Source: Herbidospora solisilvae
GTDB taxonomy: Bacteria > Actinomycetota > Actinomycetes > Streptosporangiales > Streptosporangiaceae
DNA length: 64,000 nucleotides
Direction: 5' to 3'
NCBI RefSeq assembly: GCF_009901565.1
Contig: NZ_WXEW01000010.1
Location: 186,001-250,000 of the forward strand
Shown here piece after piece: positions 17,989 to 26,550 of the stretch (within the stretch, counting starts at the first letter, position 1; every line of letters begins with the position of its first letter). The notes beneath the pieces were generated by a model. It ran no database searches. It was not told the origin of the DNA and saw only the letters and a program-made list of their open reading frames with translations. Made by a program: the position numbers and the translations under genes.

Positions 17989-18180
17989 GTGAGCCAGATG
18001 TCCAGCTCCCCAGTCATTCCCGTTCGCACCTTACTGCCCTGGTCGGCGGCGGTGCCCGTACTGCTGATCGTCGCCTATCTGGTGACGATGGACTCGGCGG
18101 GGCTGCTCGCGCAGACCGGTGACTTCCTGCATGAGCTCATGCACGACGGTCGTCATCTGCTCGGCGTGCCCTGCCACTGA
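17989..18180 (+). CDS. cbtB: Cobalt transporter subunit CbtB
   Basis: Small membrane protein of 63 residues with one transmembrane helix (about 15-35) and the His-rich tail HELMHDGRHLLGVPCH, which is diagnostic of CbtB and likely binds Co2+. The GTG start has GGAGGAGG 8 bases upstream. The stop overlaps the ATG of cbtA (TGATG), so the two are translationally coupled. It is directly behind a cobalamin riboswitch. Confidence 0.93.
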   Translation: MSQMSSSPVIPVRTLLPWSAAVPVLLIVAYLVTMDSAGLLAQTGDFLHELMHDGRHLLGVPCH

Positions 18181-18860
18181 TGATCAAGGACTTCTTCCTC
18201 CGGGGCCTCGGCGCCGGAGCCGTCGCCGGGCTGCTCGCGGGACTCTTCGGGTTCCTCGTCGGGGAGCCCTACATCGACCAGGCCATCGCGATCGAGGAGG
18301 CCGCCGCCGGTGCGGGGCACTCGCACGCCGACGAACTGGTCAGTCGCGGGGGGCAGGCCTTCGGGTTGTTCCTCGCCACCACCCTCTACGGGCTCGTCAT
18401 CGGCGGGCAGTTCGCGCTCGTCTACGCCTTCGTCAGAGGCAGGTTCGGGCCCGCGAACGAGCAGACGCTGGCCGTCACGCTGGCGGCCGGGGGGTTCCTG
18501 GCCGTCGTGCTCGTCCCGTTCCTCAAGTATCCGGGCAATCCGCCCGCCGTCGGCGACCCGGACACCATCGGGCAGCGGACCGTGCTCTACCTGGTCATGC
18601 TCGCCATTGGGCTGCTGGCCCTCGGCGCGGGGGCGGTGATCCACCGGCGGTTCGGGTGGGTCGCGGCCGTCCCGGCCTTCCTGGTGATCGTCGGGGTCGC
18701 GTACGCGGTGCTGCCGGGCGTCCAGGAGGTGCCGGCCGGGTTCCCGGCGGTGTTGTTGTGGAACTTCCGGGTGTCGTCGCTGGGCCTGCAGGCCGTGCTC
18801 TGGGGCGTGCTCGGATCGGTGTTCGCCCTGTTGTCCGCCCGGCAGCGGGTGCGGGTCTGA
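18180..18860 (+). CDS. cbtA: Cobalt transporter subunit CbtA
   Basis: Membrane protein of 226 residues with about six hydrophobic segments and a His-containing loop after the first (AGHSHADELVSRGGQ). Family hallmarks are the N-terminal GAGAVAGLLAGLFGFLVGEP and FLKYPGNPPAVGDP. CbtA and CbtB together are predicted to import cobalt for cobalamin synthesis. It is the second gene of the riboswitch-controlled operon; a 195-base gap to the next gene may hold a second promoter. Confidence 0.93.
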   Translation: MIKDFFLRGLGAGAVAGLLAGLFGFLVGEPYIDQAIAIEEAAAGAGHSHADELVSRGGQAFGLFLATTLYGLVIGGQFALVYAFVRGRFGPANEQTLAVTLAAGGFLAVVLVPFLKYPGNPPAVGDPDTIGQRTVLYLVMLAIGLLALGAGAVIHRRFGWVAAVPAFLVIVGVAYAVLPGVQEVPAGFPAVLLWNFRVSSLGLQAVLWGVLGSVFALLSARQRVRV

Positions 18861-19055
18861 CCGCGGGCGGGGACGGCGGCCACGCGACCGGCCGCCGCTC
18901 CCGCACCGGTTCCACCCTCGCCATGCACGGAGGCGGAGAACCAGAGCCGGCCGGCTCGTGGCGGCTACGGCAACGAGCGGTCATCCGGCGGGCAACCCCT
19001 CAGAAGGCCAAGCGAGCGAGTGGTCCAGCGCCACTGATCGAGCAGGAGGCGCTTC

Positions 19056-19556
19056 GTGAAGGCCGTGCGGGTGACGTTGGTGGCGCATCCCCTGACCGCG
19101 AGCCAGCGGGACGGGGCGTTTCCGCCGGCGGACGAGCCTGCCGAGGTCGTCTCGTTCAGCGCGCCGGCCGGGGCCACCCGGGTCGTGCGCGGGCCCGAGG
19201 CGCGGTGTGATCTGGTTCCCGGGGCCGAGGTCGTGCCCGAGTTGCGGGATCTCGACGTGGGGAGCTGGGCCGGCATGCGACTGGCCGACGTCGATCCCGC
19301 GGAGCTGGCCCAATGGGTCGGGGATCCCGAGGCCGCGCCGCACGGGGGCGAGTCGGTGAACGAACTCCTCGTCAGGGTGCGGGGGTGGCTGGGGCGGCTC
19401 GACGGCGGGGCGGTGCTCGCCCTCACCCATCCGGCCGTGGTCCGGGCCGCCGTGTCCGTGGCGACGGGGGCGAACTATCGGCGGGTGGACGTGCCGCCGC
19501 TCGGGCGGGCGTCGTTCACCGGCGCGGGTGGCCGGTGGAATCTGCGGTTGCAGTGA
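19056..19556 (+). CDS. Histidine phosphatase superfamily protein in cobalamin operon (CobC-like)
   Basis: Protein of 166 residues from the phosphoglycerate mutase / histidine phosphatase family. The usual RHG motif near the N-terminus is degenerate (LVAHPLTASQ), although the His is kept. The later Glu region is GGESVNELLVRVRGWL and the second catalytic His is in LALTHPAVVRAAV. By position it may dephosphorylate alpha-ribazole phosphate or a related intermediate, but the weak RHG motif makes activity uncertain. GTG start with AGGAGG upstream. Confidence 0.8.
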   Translation: MKAVRVTLVAHPLTASQRDGAFPPADEPAEVVSFSAPAGATRVVRGPEARCDLVPGAEVVPELRDLDVGSWAGMRLADVDPAELAQWVGDPEAAPHGGESVNELLVRVRGWLGRLDGGAVLALTHPAVVRAAVSVATGANYRRVDVPPLGRASFTGAGGRWNLRLQ

Positions 19557-19569
19557 AAGGAAGTCGGGA

Positions 19570-21582
19570 GTGACCTATCCGTTCAGCGCGGTCGTCGGGA
19601 TGGACGACCTCAAACTGGCGCTCGTCCTGAACGCCGTGTCGCCGCAGGTGGGCGGGGTGCTCGTGCGCGGGGAGAAGGGCACGGCGAAGTCGACGATCGT
19701 GCGGGCGCTGGCCGAACTCCTCCCCGCCGTCGACGTCGTGCCGGGGTGCCGGTTCGCCTGTGACCCGGCGGCGCCGTACGGCCGATGCCCCGACGGACCC
19801 CACGACGGCGGGAGGGAGACGCGCCGGGCCCGGCTCGTCGAACTGCCCGTCGGCGCGTCGGAGGATCGGCTCGCCGGGTCGCTCGACCTGGAGAAGGCCC
19901 TCGCGCACGGGGTCGCGGCCTTCGAGCCGGGGCTGCTGGCCGCGGCGCATCGCGGGGTGCTCTACGTCGACGAGGTCAACCTGCTGCACGACCACCTGGT
20001 CGACCTGCTGCTCGACGCCGCCGCGCTCGGCACCTGCTACGTCGAGCGCGAGGGCGTGTCGGTGCGGCACGCCGCGCGTTTCCTGCTGGCCGGGACGATG
20101 AACCCCGAGGAGGGGGAGCTGCGACCGCAGCTGCTGGACCGGTTCGGGCTGACGGTCGAGGTCCGGGCGTCGCGTGATCCCGGGGAGCGGGCCGAGGTGA
20201 TCCGCCGCCGGATGGCCTACGAGCGCGATCCCGACGGGTTCGCCGCCGACTGGGCCGCCCGCGAGGGGGAACTCGCGGCGCGGATCGCCGAGGCGCGCGA
20301 GCGGGTGGAGTCGGTACGTCTGCCCGACGCCGCCCTCAAGCAGATCGCGACCGTGTGCGCGGGCTTCGAGGTCGACGGGATGCGCGCCGACCTGGTCACC
20401 GCCCACGCGGCGGTCGCACACGCGGCCTGGGCCGGCCGGGACAGGGTCACCACGCGGGACGTCCGGGAAGCGGCCCGCCTCGCCCTGCCCCACCGCCGGC
20501 GGCGCGACCCCTTCGACGCACCCGGCCTGGACGAGAACAAGCTGGACGAACTCCTCGACCAGTTCCCGGACGACCCCGACGACACGGACCCGCCCAACGG
20601 TCCACAGGGCGAACCAGAAGACAGCACGAACGAGGGCGATCAGCAGCCGCAGGGCGAGACGACGGACCAGCGCCGAGCCGACCAGCCCGAGCCGAACCCG
20701 GCGGAACAGAGCCAAGCCCATCAAAGGCGGGCAAACGAAAACTCAGCCGATCAAGGCCTGAACGATCAAGGTCAAGACGAGCCGGGCCAAGCGCGACAGG
20801 ATCAAACAGACCCGACCCAGGCCGACGCGTTCCAGGTCGCGGGCACCCCCTACAAGGCCCGCCTCTTCTCCGTCCCCGGCGTCGGCGGCGGCGCTCCCGG
20901 CCGTCGGTCCCGGGGCCGGTCCGCCAAGGGCCGCACCGTGGGCTCCCGCACCCCGAAGGCCAAGGTCACCCATGTCCACCTGATGGCCACCCTCCGCGCC
21001 GCCGCCCGCCGCGGCTGGCGGCAGGGCCCGGTGCGCGCCGCCGACCTGAGGGAGGCCGTCAGGGAAGGCAGGGAGGGCAACCTCGTCCTGTTCGTCGTCG
21101 ACGCCAGCGGCTCCATGGGCGCCCGCAGGCGCATGGGCGAGGTCAAGACCGCCGTCCTGAGCCTGCTGCTGGATGCCTACCAGCGCCGCGACAAGATCGG
21201 CCTGATCACCTTCCGGGGCGACTCCGCCGAACTGGTGCTCCCGCCCACGTCCTCGGTGGAGGCGGGCGCGGCCCGGATGCGCCTGCTGAAGACGGGGGGC
21301 CGCACCCCGATCGCCGCCGGTCTGGTCAAGGCCGCCGAGGTCCTGGCGGTGGAGCGGCTCAGGGACCCGGCGCGGCGGCCGCTCGTGGTCGTCGTCACCG
21401 ACGGCCGGGCCACCTCCGGGGACGCCGACCGTGCCGCCGCCCTCCTCACGGACACCGCCTGCGTCGTCGTCGACTGCGAGTCGGGGCCGGTCCGCCTGGG
21501 GCTGGCCGCCCGGCTGGCGGTCCGGCTGGCCGCGCCGGTCGTGGACCTGTCCGATGTCGCCCACGTCATGAAAGCCGCGTGA
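19570..21582 (+). CDS. ChlI-ChlD-like fused chelatase subunit (AAA ATPase plus VWA domain), partner of CobN
   Basis: Protein of 670 residues. The N-terminal AAA+ domain (about 1-330) has the chelatase P-loop GEKGTAKST, VLYVDEVNLL and the sensor region AGTMNPEEGELRPQLLDRFG. A low-complexity Gln/Asn/Asp/Glu-rich linker (about 330-420) has noticeably lower GC than the flanks. The C-terminal VWA domain has the MIDAS motif VDASGSMG at about 510 with later Thr and Asp. It resembles BchI-BchD fused and should power cobalt insertion by CobN, in place of CobS/CobT, which are not seen here. GTG start with AAAGGAAG upstream. Confidence 0.9.
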   Translation: MTYPFSAVVGMDDLKLALVLNAVSPQVGGVLVRGEKGTAKSTIVRALAELLPAVDVVPGCRFACDPAAPYGRCPDGPHDGGRETRRARLVELPVGASEDRLAGSLDLEKALAHGVAAFEPGLLAAAHRGVLYVDEVNLLHDHLVDLLLDAAALGTCYVEREGVSVRHAARFLLAGTMNPEEGELRPQLLDRFGLTVEVRASRDPGERAEVIRRRMAYERDPDGFAADWAAREGELAARIAEARERVESVRLPDAALKQIATVCAGFEVDGMRADLVTAHAAVAHAAWAGRDRVTTRDVREAARLALPHRRRRDPFDAPGLDENKLDELLDQFPDDPDDTDPPNGPQGEPEDSTNEGDQQPQGETTDQRRADQPEPNPAEQSQAHQRRANENSADQGLNDQGQDEPGQARQDQTDPTQADAFQVAGTPYKARLFSVPGVGGGAPGRRSRGRSAKGRTVGSRTPKAKVTHVHLMATLRAAARRGWRQGPVRAADLREAVREGREGNLVLFVVDASGSMGARRRMGEVKTAVLSLLLDAYQRRDKIGLITFRGDSAELVLPPTSSVEAGAARMRLLKTGGRTPIAAGLVKAAEVLAVERLRDPARRPLVVVVTDGRATSGDADRAAALLTDTACVVVDCESGPVRLGLAARLAVRLAAPVVDLSDVAHVMKAA

Positions 21583-21583
21583 G

Positions 21584-22174
21584 ATGCCGCAAGGTCAGCC
21601 GGAGAACGTCCCGAACGACGGCCTCACCACCCGCCAGCGCCGGACCCGGCCGCTGGTCATCGTGCACACCGGGCCGGGCAAGGGGAAGTCGACCGCCGCC
21701 TTCGGTCTGGCGCTGCGCGCCTGGAACCAGGGGTGGCCCATCGGGGTCTTCCAGTTCGTCAAGTCCGCCAAGTGGCGGGTGGGCGAGGAGGCCGCGTTGA
21801 AGGCGCTGGGCGAGATCGGGCCGCCGGTCGCCTGGCACAAGATGGGCGACGGCTGGTCGTGGATCCGCAAGTCCGACGACGACCACGCCGCCAACGCCCG
21901 TGAGGGCTGGGCGCAGATCAAGCGGGATCTCGCCGCCGAGACGTACCGGCTGCTGGTGCTGGACGAGTTCACGTACCCCATCAAATGGGGGTGGATCCCG
22001 GTCGAGGACGTCATCACGACCCTGCGCGACCGGCCGGGGTCGCAACACGTCGTCATCACCGGCCGGGACGCCCACCCCGACCTGGTCGCCTTCGCCGACC
22101 TCGTCACCGAGATGACCAAGGTCCGTCACCCGATGGACGCCGGGCAGAAGGGCCAGAGGGGCATCGAATGGTAG
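21584..22174 (+). CDS. cobO: Cob(I)yrinic acid a,c-diamide adenosyltransferase CobO
   Basis: ATP:corrinoid adenosyltransferase of the CobA/BtuR type, 196 residues. The P-loop GPGKGKST is near residue 31, VFQFVKSAKW follows, and LLVLDEFTYPIKWGW and VVITGRDAHPDL are family signatures. It attaches the 5'-deoxyadenosyl group to cobalt. It starts 1 base after the chelatase stop and its stop overlaps cobB by 7 bases. Confidence 0.96.
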   Translation: MPQGQPENVPNDGLTTRQRRTRPLVIVHTGPGKGKSTAAFGLALRAWNQGWPIGVFQFVKSAKWRVGEEAALKALGEIGPPVAWHKMGDGWSWIRKSDDDHAANAREGWAQIKRDLAAETYRLLVLDEFTYPIKWGWIPVEDVITTLRDRPGSQHVVITGRDAHPDLVAFADLVTEMTKVRHPMDAGQKGQRGIEW

Positions 22175-23532
22175 CCCGGCTGGTCGTCGCGGCGCCGTCG
22201 TCGGGAGCGGGCAAGACGACGATCGCGACCGGCCTGATGGCCGCCCTGGTCCAGGCCGGCCTGACCGTCTCGCCGCACAAGGCGGGACCCGACTACATCG
22301 ATCCGGGCTACCACGCCCTGGCGACCGGACGGCCCGGCCGCAACCTCGACCCATTCCTGACCGGCGAGGATCTGGTCGCGCCGCTCTTCCTCCACGGCGC
22401 GCGCGACGCCGACATCGCGATCGTCGAAGGCGTCATGGGCCTGTTCGACGGGCTGCCCGACGGCTACGCCTCCACCGCCCACGTGGCGCGGCTGATCGAC
22501 GCCCCGGTGGTCCTGGTCGTCGACGCGACCGGGCAGGGGCAGTCGGTCGCCGCGCTGGTGCACGGCTTCGCCGGGTTCGACACGCGGGTGCGGATCGGCG
22601 GCGTGATCCTCAACCGGGTCGGGTCCGACCGCCACGAGGAGGTGTGCCGGGCCGCGCTCGACCACAGCGGCGTGCCGGTCCTCGGCGTCATCAGGCGCAC
22701 GCCGGGCATCGAGACCCCGTCGCGCCACCTCGGCCTGATCCCCGTCGCCGAACGCCGCCGCGAGGCCGTGGAGGCGGTGGCGCGCCTGGGCGACCTGGTC
22801 AGGGAGGGTTGCGATCTGAAGGCGCTGGTCCGGCTAGCCCACACCGCCCCCGCGTCGGCCGGAGAAGCGTGGAGTCCCGAGGCGGCCCTTGCGGGCTGTT
22901 CGGGCGATGCCGCCCAGAACGCCGCGAAGACGGGCGAGCACCGTGCGGAGCACCGCACGACGACGAAGGTCGCCGTCGCCGGGGGGCCCGCGTTCACCTT
23001 CGGCTACGCCGAGCAGACGGAACTCCTCGAAGCGGCGGGCGCGGAGGTCGTGCCCTTCGACCCGCTGCGCGACGAACGACTGCCCGAGGGCGCCGGCGGC
23101 CTGATCCTCCCCGGCGGCTTCCCCGAGATGCACGTCCACGACCTGGCCGCCAACGAGCCGCTCAAGCGGGAGATCGCCGCGTTCGGCGGCCCGATCCTGG
23201 CCGAGTGCGGCGGCCTGCTCTACCTGGCCCGCGAGCTCGACGGCCACCCCATGGTCGGCCGGATCGACGCCAAGGCGGAGATGTCGCCCAGGCTCACCCT
23301 CGGCTACCGCGACGCCGTCGTCACCCGCGACACGATCATCGGCCGAGCCGGGGAACGCGTCCGGGGGCACGAGTTCCACCGGACCGTCACCGATCTGCCC
23401 GGTGAGCGGGTCTACCGCTGGCGCGGCGGCGCCGACGGGTACGCTGCCGGGCGGATCCTGGCGTCCTACCTGCACCTTCACTGGGCGGGCACGCCGGAGG
23501 CAGCGACCCGTTTCGTCAAGGAGTGCGGATGA
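22168..23532 (+). CDS. cobB: Cobyrinic (hydrogenobyrinic) acid a,c-diamide synthase CobB
   Basis: Glutamine-dependent amidase of 454 residues. The N-terminal ATP-binding dethiobiotin-synthetase-like domain has APSSGAGKTTIATGLM and HKAGPDYIDPGYH. The C-terminal class I glutaminase has LPGGFPEMH and nucleophile Cys in LAECGGLLYL, with HEFHRT near the end. It amidates the a and c side chains. Start chosen at the ATG overlapping the cobO stop; upstream frame is inside cobO. It is joined to the next gene by ATGA. Confidence 0.96.
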   Translation: MVARLVVAAPSSGAGKTTIATGLMAALVQAGLTVSPHKAGPDYIDPGYHALATGRPGRNLDPFLTGEDLVAPLFLHGARDADIAIVEGVMGLFDGLPDGYASTAHVARLIDAPVVLVVDATGQGQSVAALVHGFAGFDTRVRIGGVILNRVGSDRHEEVCRAALDHSGVPVLGVIRRTPGIETPSRHLGLIPVAERRREAVEAVARLGDLVREGCDLKALVRLAHTAPASAGEAWSPEAALAGCSGDAAQNAAKTGEHRAEHRTTTKVAVAGGPAFTFGYAEQTELLEAAGAEVVPFDPLRDERLPEGAGGLILPGGFPEMHVHDLAANEPLKREIAAFGGPILAECGGLLYLARELDGHPMVGRIDAKAEMSPRLTLGYRDAVVTRDTIIGRAGERVRGHEFHRTVTDLPGERVYRWRGGADGYAAGRILASYLHLHWAGTPEAATRFVKECG

Positions 23533-23897
23533 GCTTCGAGGAGTTCTGGACCGAGCGGCACCTGTGCACGCTCACGACCCTGCGGGCCGACGGCACGCCC
23601 CACGTGGTGCCCGTCGGGGTGACCCTCGACGGCGACACCGCCCGGGTCATCACCAGCGCGACCTCGCAGAAGGTGCGCAACGTCCGGAACGGCGGGAACC
23701 ACGTGGCGGTCTGCCAGGTCGACGGGGCCCGCTGGTCGACCCTGGAGGGCGTCGCGACCGTCAACGACGACCCCGGGGCGGTCGCGCACGCGGTGCGGCT
23801 CTACACGGCCCGCTACCGCGCGCCGAGGCCCAATCCGCTGCGGGTCGTCATCGAGATCAAGATCACTCGTGAGCTGGGGAACGTGCGGCGTGACTGA
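23529..23897 (+). CDS. Flavin-fold protein like F420H2-dependent biliverdin reductase (Rv2074-like)
   Basis: Small split-barrel (pyridoxamine-phosphate-oxidase-like) protein of 122 residues. It contains ERHLCTLTTLRADGTPHVVP and QVDGARWSTLEGVA and ends with YRAPRPNPLRVVIEI, a pattern I recognise from the mycobacterial F420-dependent biliverdin reductase group, whose gene also lies beside cobL. It overlaps cobB (ATGA) and cobL (8 bases), so it is embedded in the operon. A linear tetrapyrrole or a corrin intermediate may be its substrate; that is inference. Confidence 0.82.
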   Translation: MSFEEFWTERHLCTLTTLRADGTPHVVPVGVTLDGDTARVITSATSQKVRNVRNGGNHVAVCQVDGARWSTLEGVATVNDDPGAVAHAVRLYTARYRAPRPNPLRVVIEIKITRELGNVRRD

Positions 23898-25050
23898 CGT
23901 GGTGGTCGTCGGCGTCGGGGCCGACGGCTGGGCGGGCCTGGGGGAACCGGCCCGGGAGGCCGTCGCGAAGGCGGAGGTCGTGGCCGGCTCCGCACGCCAG
24001 CTCGCGCTGCTCCCCGAGGTGCCGGGGGAGCTGCGGCCCTGGCCGTCCCCGCTGCTGCCGGCCCTGCGGGAGCTGCTCGGCAGCGGCCGGCGGGTCTGCG
24101 TGCTGGCCAGCGGCGACCCCATGCACTTCGGCATCGGCGCGACCATCGCCCGTCTGGGCGTGCCCGGCGTGCGGGTGATCCCGCATCCGTCGTCGGTGTC
24201 GCTGGCGTGCGCGCGGCTCGGCTGGCCCGTCGAGTCGGTCACGGTCGTCAGCATGGTCGGCCGCCCGCTCGCCGCCGTCTTCGCGCCCGGCCGCCGCTTC
24301 ATCGTGCTCAGCGAGGGGAGCGGCTCTCCCGCCGCCGTGGCCCGCGCCCTCGAAGCCGGGGGGTACGACCAGAGCGCGCTCACCGTCCTGGAACGACTCG
24401 GCGGGCCGGGGGAGCGGGTCGGCCCCCTCCGCGACGACGTCGACCCGCTGAACGTGGTGGCGGTGGAGTGCCGGTCGGCCGACCCGCTGCCGATCGTGCC
24501 CGGCCTGCCCGACGACGCCTACGACCACGACGGCCAGCTCACCAAACGTGAGGTCAGGGCCGTGGTCATGGCCTTCCTGCGGCCGAACGGCCTGTTGTGG
24601 GACGTCGGCGGCGGCGCGGGCAGCGTCGCGATCGAGTGGATGCGCGCCGACCGCGCCTGCCGCGCGGTGAGCGTCGAACGCGACCCCGTCAGGGCGGCCC
24701 GCATCGCGGGGAACGCCGCGCGGCTGGGCGTACCGGACCTGAAGGTCGTCACCGGGGCGGCCCCGCACGCCCTCGCCGGGCTCGACCCGCCCGACGCCGT
24801 CTTCATCGGCGGCGGCCTGACCGCCGAGGGCGTCCCGGAGACGTGCTGGCGGGCGCTCGGGCCCGGCGGCCGCCTGGTGGCGACGGCCGTCACCGTGGAG
24901 TCGGAGGCCGTCCTGGCGGCCTGGCACCGTGAGCACGGCGGCGACCTCACCCGCCTGTCGGTCAGCCGGGCCGCGCCGGTCGGCGGGTTCACCGGCTGGC
25001 GTCCCGCAATGCCGGTGACGATCTGGTCAGCGAGAAAGGACCTCACGTGA
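23890..25050 (+). CDS. cobL: Precorrin-6Y C5,C15-methyltransferase (decarboxylating) CobL
   Basis: Bifunctional enzyme of 386 residues. The N-terminal CbiE-type tetrapyrrole methylase (about 1-200) has VVVVGVGADGWAGL and VLASGDPMHFGIG. The C-terminal CbiT-type domain (about 215-386) has LTKREVRAVVMAFL, the SAM motif LWDVGGGAGSVAIEW and VFIGGGLT. It methylates C5 and C15 and decarboxylates. I chose GTG 23890, giving MTDVVVVGVG, with GGGGAAC upstream. Its end overlaps cobM by 4 bases. Confidence 0.95.
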   Translation: MTDVVVVGVGADGWAGLGEPAREAVAKAEVVAGSARQLALLPEVPGELRPWPSPLLPALRELLGSGRRVCVLASGDPMHFGIGATIARLGVPGVRVIPHPSSVSLACARLGWPVESVTVVSMVGRPLAAVFAPGRRFIVLSEGSGSPAAVARALEAGGYDQSALTVLERLGGPGERVGPLRDDVDPLNVVAVECRSADPLPIVPGLPDDAYDHDGQLTKREVRAVVMAFLRPNGLLWDVGGGAGSVAIEWMRADRACRAVSVERDPVRAARIAGNAARLGVPDLKVVTGAAPHALAGLDPPDAVFIGGGLTAEGVPETCWRALGPGGRLVATAVTVESEAVLAAWHREHGGDLTRLSVSRAAPVGGFTGWRPAMPVTIWSARKDLT

Positions 25051-25784
25051 TCCGCTTCGTCGGCGCCGGACCCGGCGCGGCCGACCTCATCACCGTGCGC
25101 GGGCAGCGGGTGATCGAGACCTCCCCGGTCTGCCTGTACGCCGGTTCGCTCGTCCCCGCCGAACTGCTGGACCGGTGCCCACCGGGGGCCAGGATCGTGG
25201 ACACGGCGAACCTGAACCTCGGGCAGATCCTGGCCGAGATGACCCGCGCCCACGAGCAGGGCCTCGACGTGGCCCGGCTGCACTCGGGCGACCCGTCGGT
25301 CTTCAGCGCCATGGCCGAGCAGATGCGGCGGCTCGACGCGGCCGGTGTGCCCTACGAGGTGGTGCCAGGAGTCCCGGCCTTCGCCGCCGCCGCGGCGTCG
25401 CTCAGACGAGAGCTGACGGTCCCCGGGGTGGCCCAGACGATCATCCTGACGCGGACCTCCGAGCGTGCCACCCCCATGCCGCCGGGGGAGGACCTCACCA
25501 CGCTCGGCCGGTCGAGGGCGACGATGGTGCTCCACCTGGCCGTCCAGCGCATCGAGCCGGTGACGGCGGAACTGGCCGGCAGCTACGGCTCCGACTGCCC
25601 GGTGGCCGTGATCGCCTACGCCTCCCGCGCTGATGAAGTCATCATCAGGGGGACGCTGGGCGATATTTCGGACATGGTGCGTGCGGCAGGCGTGAAGCGA
25701 ACGGCGGTCATCATCGTCGGCCGGGTCCTGACGGCGGCTCAGTTCCCCGACAGCCACCTGTACTCGGTGGCACGCGCCCGTTAG
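25047..25784 (+). CDS. cobM: Precorrin-4 C11-methyltransferase CobM
   Basis: Tetrapyrrole methylase of 245 residues. The SAM-binding loops are FVGAGPGAADLITVRG and LHSGDPSVFSAMAEQM, and PGVPAFAAAAASL and LVSRTS-type (here ILTRTSERA) regions follow. It methylates C11 of precorrin-4. GTG start overlapping the cobL stop as GTGA. It is the last gene of the plus-strand operon and faces cobK tail to tail. Confidence 0.95.
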   Translation: MIRFVGAGPGAADLITVRGQRVIETSPVCLYAGSLVPAELLDRCPPGARIVDTANLNLGQILAEMTRAHEQGLDVARLHSGDPSVFSAMAEQMRRLDAAGVPYEVVPGVPAFAAAAASLRRELTVPGVAQTIILTRTSERATPMPPGEDLTTLGRSRATMVLHLAVQRIEPVTAELAGSYGSDCPVAVIAYASRADEVIIRGTLGDISDMVRAAGVKRTAVIIVGRVLTAAQFPDSHLYSVARAR

Positions 25785-25803
25785 TCCGCATCAAGGCCGC
25801 GCC

Positions 25804-25828
25804 GGGCAACATTTCCGAAATGTCGCCC
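25804..25828. terminator. Hairpin between convergent cobM and cobK
   Basis: Stem GGGCAACATTT with AAATGTCGCCC (one mismatch) and a CCG loop. It reaches into the cobK stop codon. No U-run, so a bidirectional terminator is only probable. Confidence 0.5.
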
Positions 25829-26550
25829 TACGCCACTCCATCGACCCAGTCGGCCGCCTCGGCCACCGTCTCGACGTAGGGCACCTCCGGGGGGACCGGC
25901 GGGCGGCGCACCATCACGACCGGGACGCCCAGCTCGCGGGCGGCCCGCAGTTTGGCGCGGGTCAGCTCGCCGCCGCTGTCCTTGGTCACCAGGGTGTCGA
26001 TCCGGTGCTCGCGCATGAGGGCCAGCTCGCCGTCGAGGGTGTAGGGCCCCCGCGAGAGCACGACCTCCATCGACACCGGGTCGTCGGGCGGGTCGACCGA
26101 CCGCGCCAGGAACCACACCCCGGGAACGCCGTCGAAGACCGGCAGGCTCCGGCGCCCGGTGGTCAGGAACACCCGCTTCCCGGGCAGCGACCGGGCCGCC
26201 TCCTCCAGCGAGGAGACCCACCGCCAGTCGTCGCCGGGCTCCTGCGTCCAGCCCGGCCGCCGCAGCCCCAGCAGCGGGATGCCCGTCATGCCCGCCGCCT
26301 CGGCCGCCGCCTCGGACATCCGCGCCGCGAACGGATGGGTCGCGTCGACGACCACGTCGACCGGATGCTCCCAGAGCCAGCGGGCCAGTCCGAGCGACCC
26401 GCCGAACCCCCCGATGACGACCGCCCCCACGGGCAGCCGGGGCGCCTTGACCCGGCCCGCCAGCGAGGTCACCACGACGTGTTCGGGGTGCAGCCGGGCC
26501 GCCAGTTCGCGGGCCTCGGCCGTGCCCCCGAGGATGAAGACGCGTTTCAT
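25828..26550 (-). CDS. cobK: Precorrin-6A reductase CobK
   Basis: NADPH-dependent reductase of 240 residues. The N-terminal nucleotide-binding loop is VFILGGTAEARELAARL, followed by VVDATHPFAARMSEAA, LGLRRPGW and the C-terminal LVTKDSGGELTRAKLRAA, all CobK/CbiJ signatures. It reduces a double bond in precorrin-6A. The ATG overlaps the cobIJ stop (ATGA). The same frame stays open far upstream inside cobIJ, but that part is not coding. Confidence 0.94.
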   Translation of the reverse strand: MKRVFILGGTAEARELAARLHPEHVVVTSLAGRVKAPRLPVGAVVIGGFGGSLGLARWLWEHPVDVVVDATHPFAARMSEAAAEAAGMTGIPLLGLRRPGWTQEPGDDWRWVSSLEEAARSLPGKRVFLTTGRRSLPVFDGVPGVWFLARSVDPPDDPVSMEVVLSRGPYTLDGELALMREHRIDTLVTKDSGGELTRAKLRAARELGVPVVMVRRPPVPPEVPYVETVAEAADWVDGVA

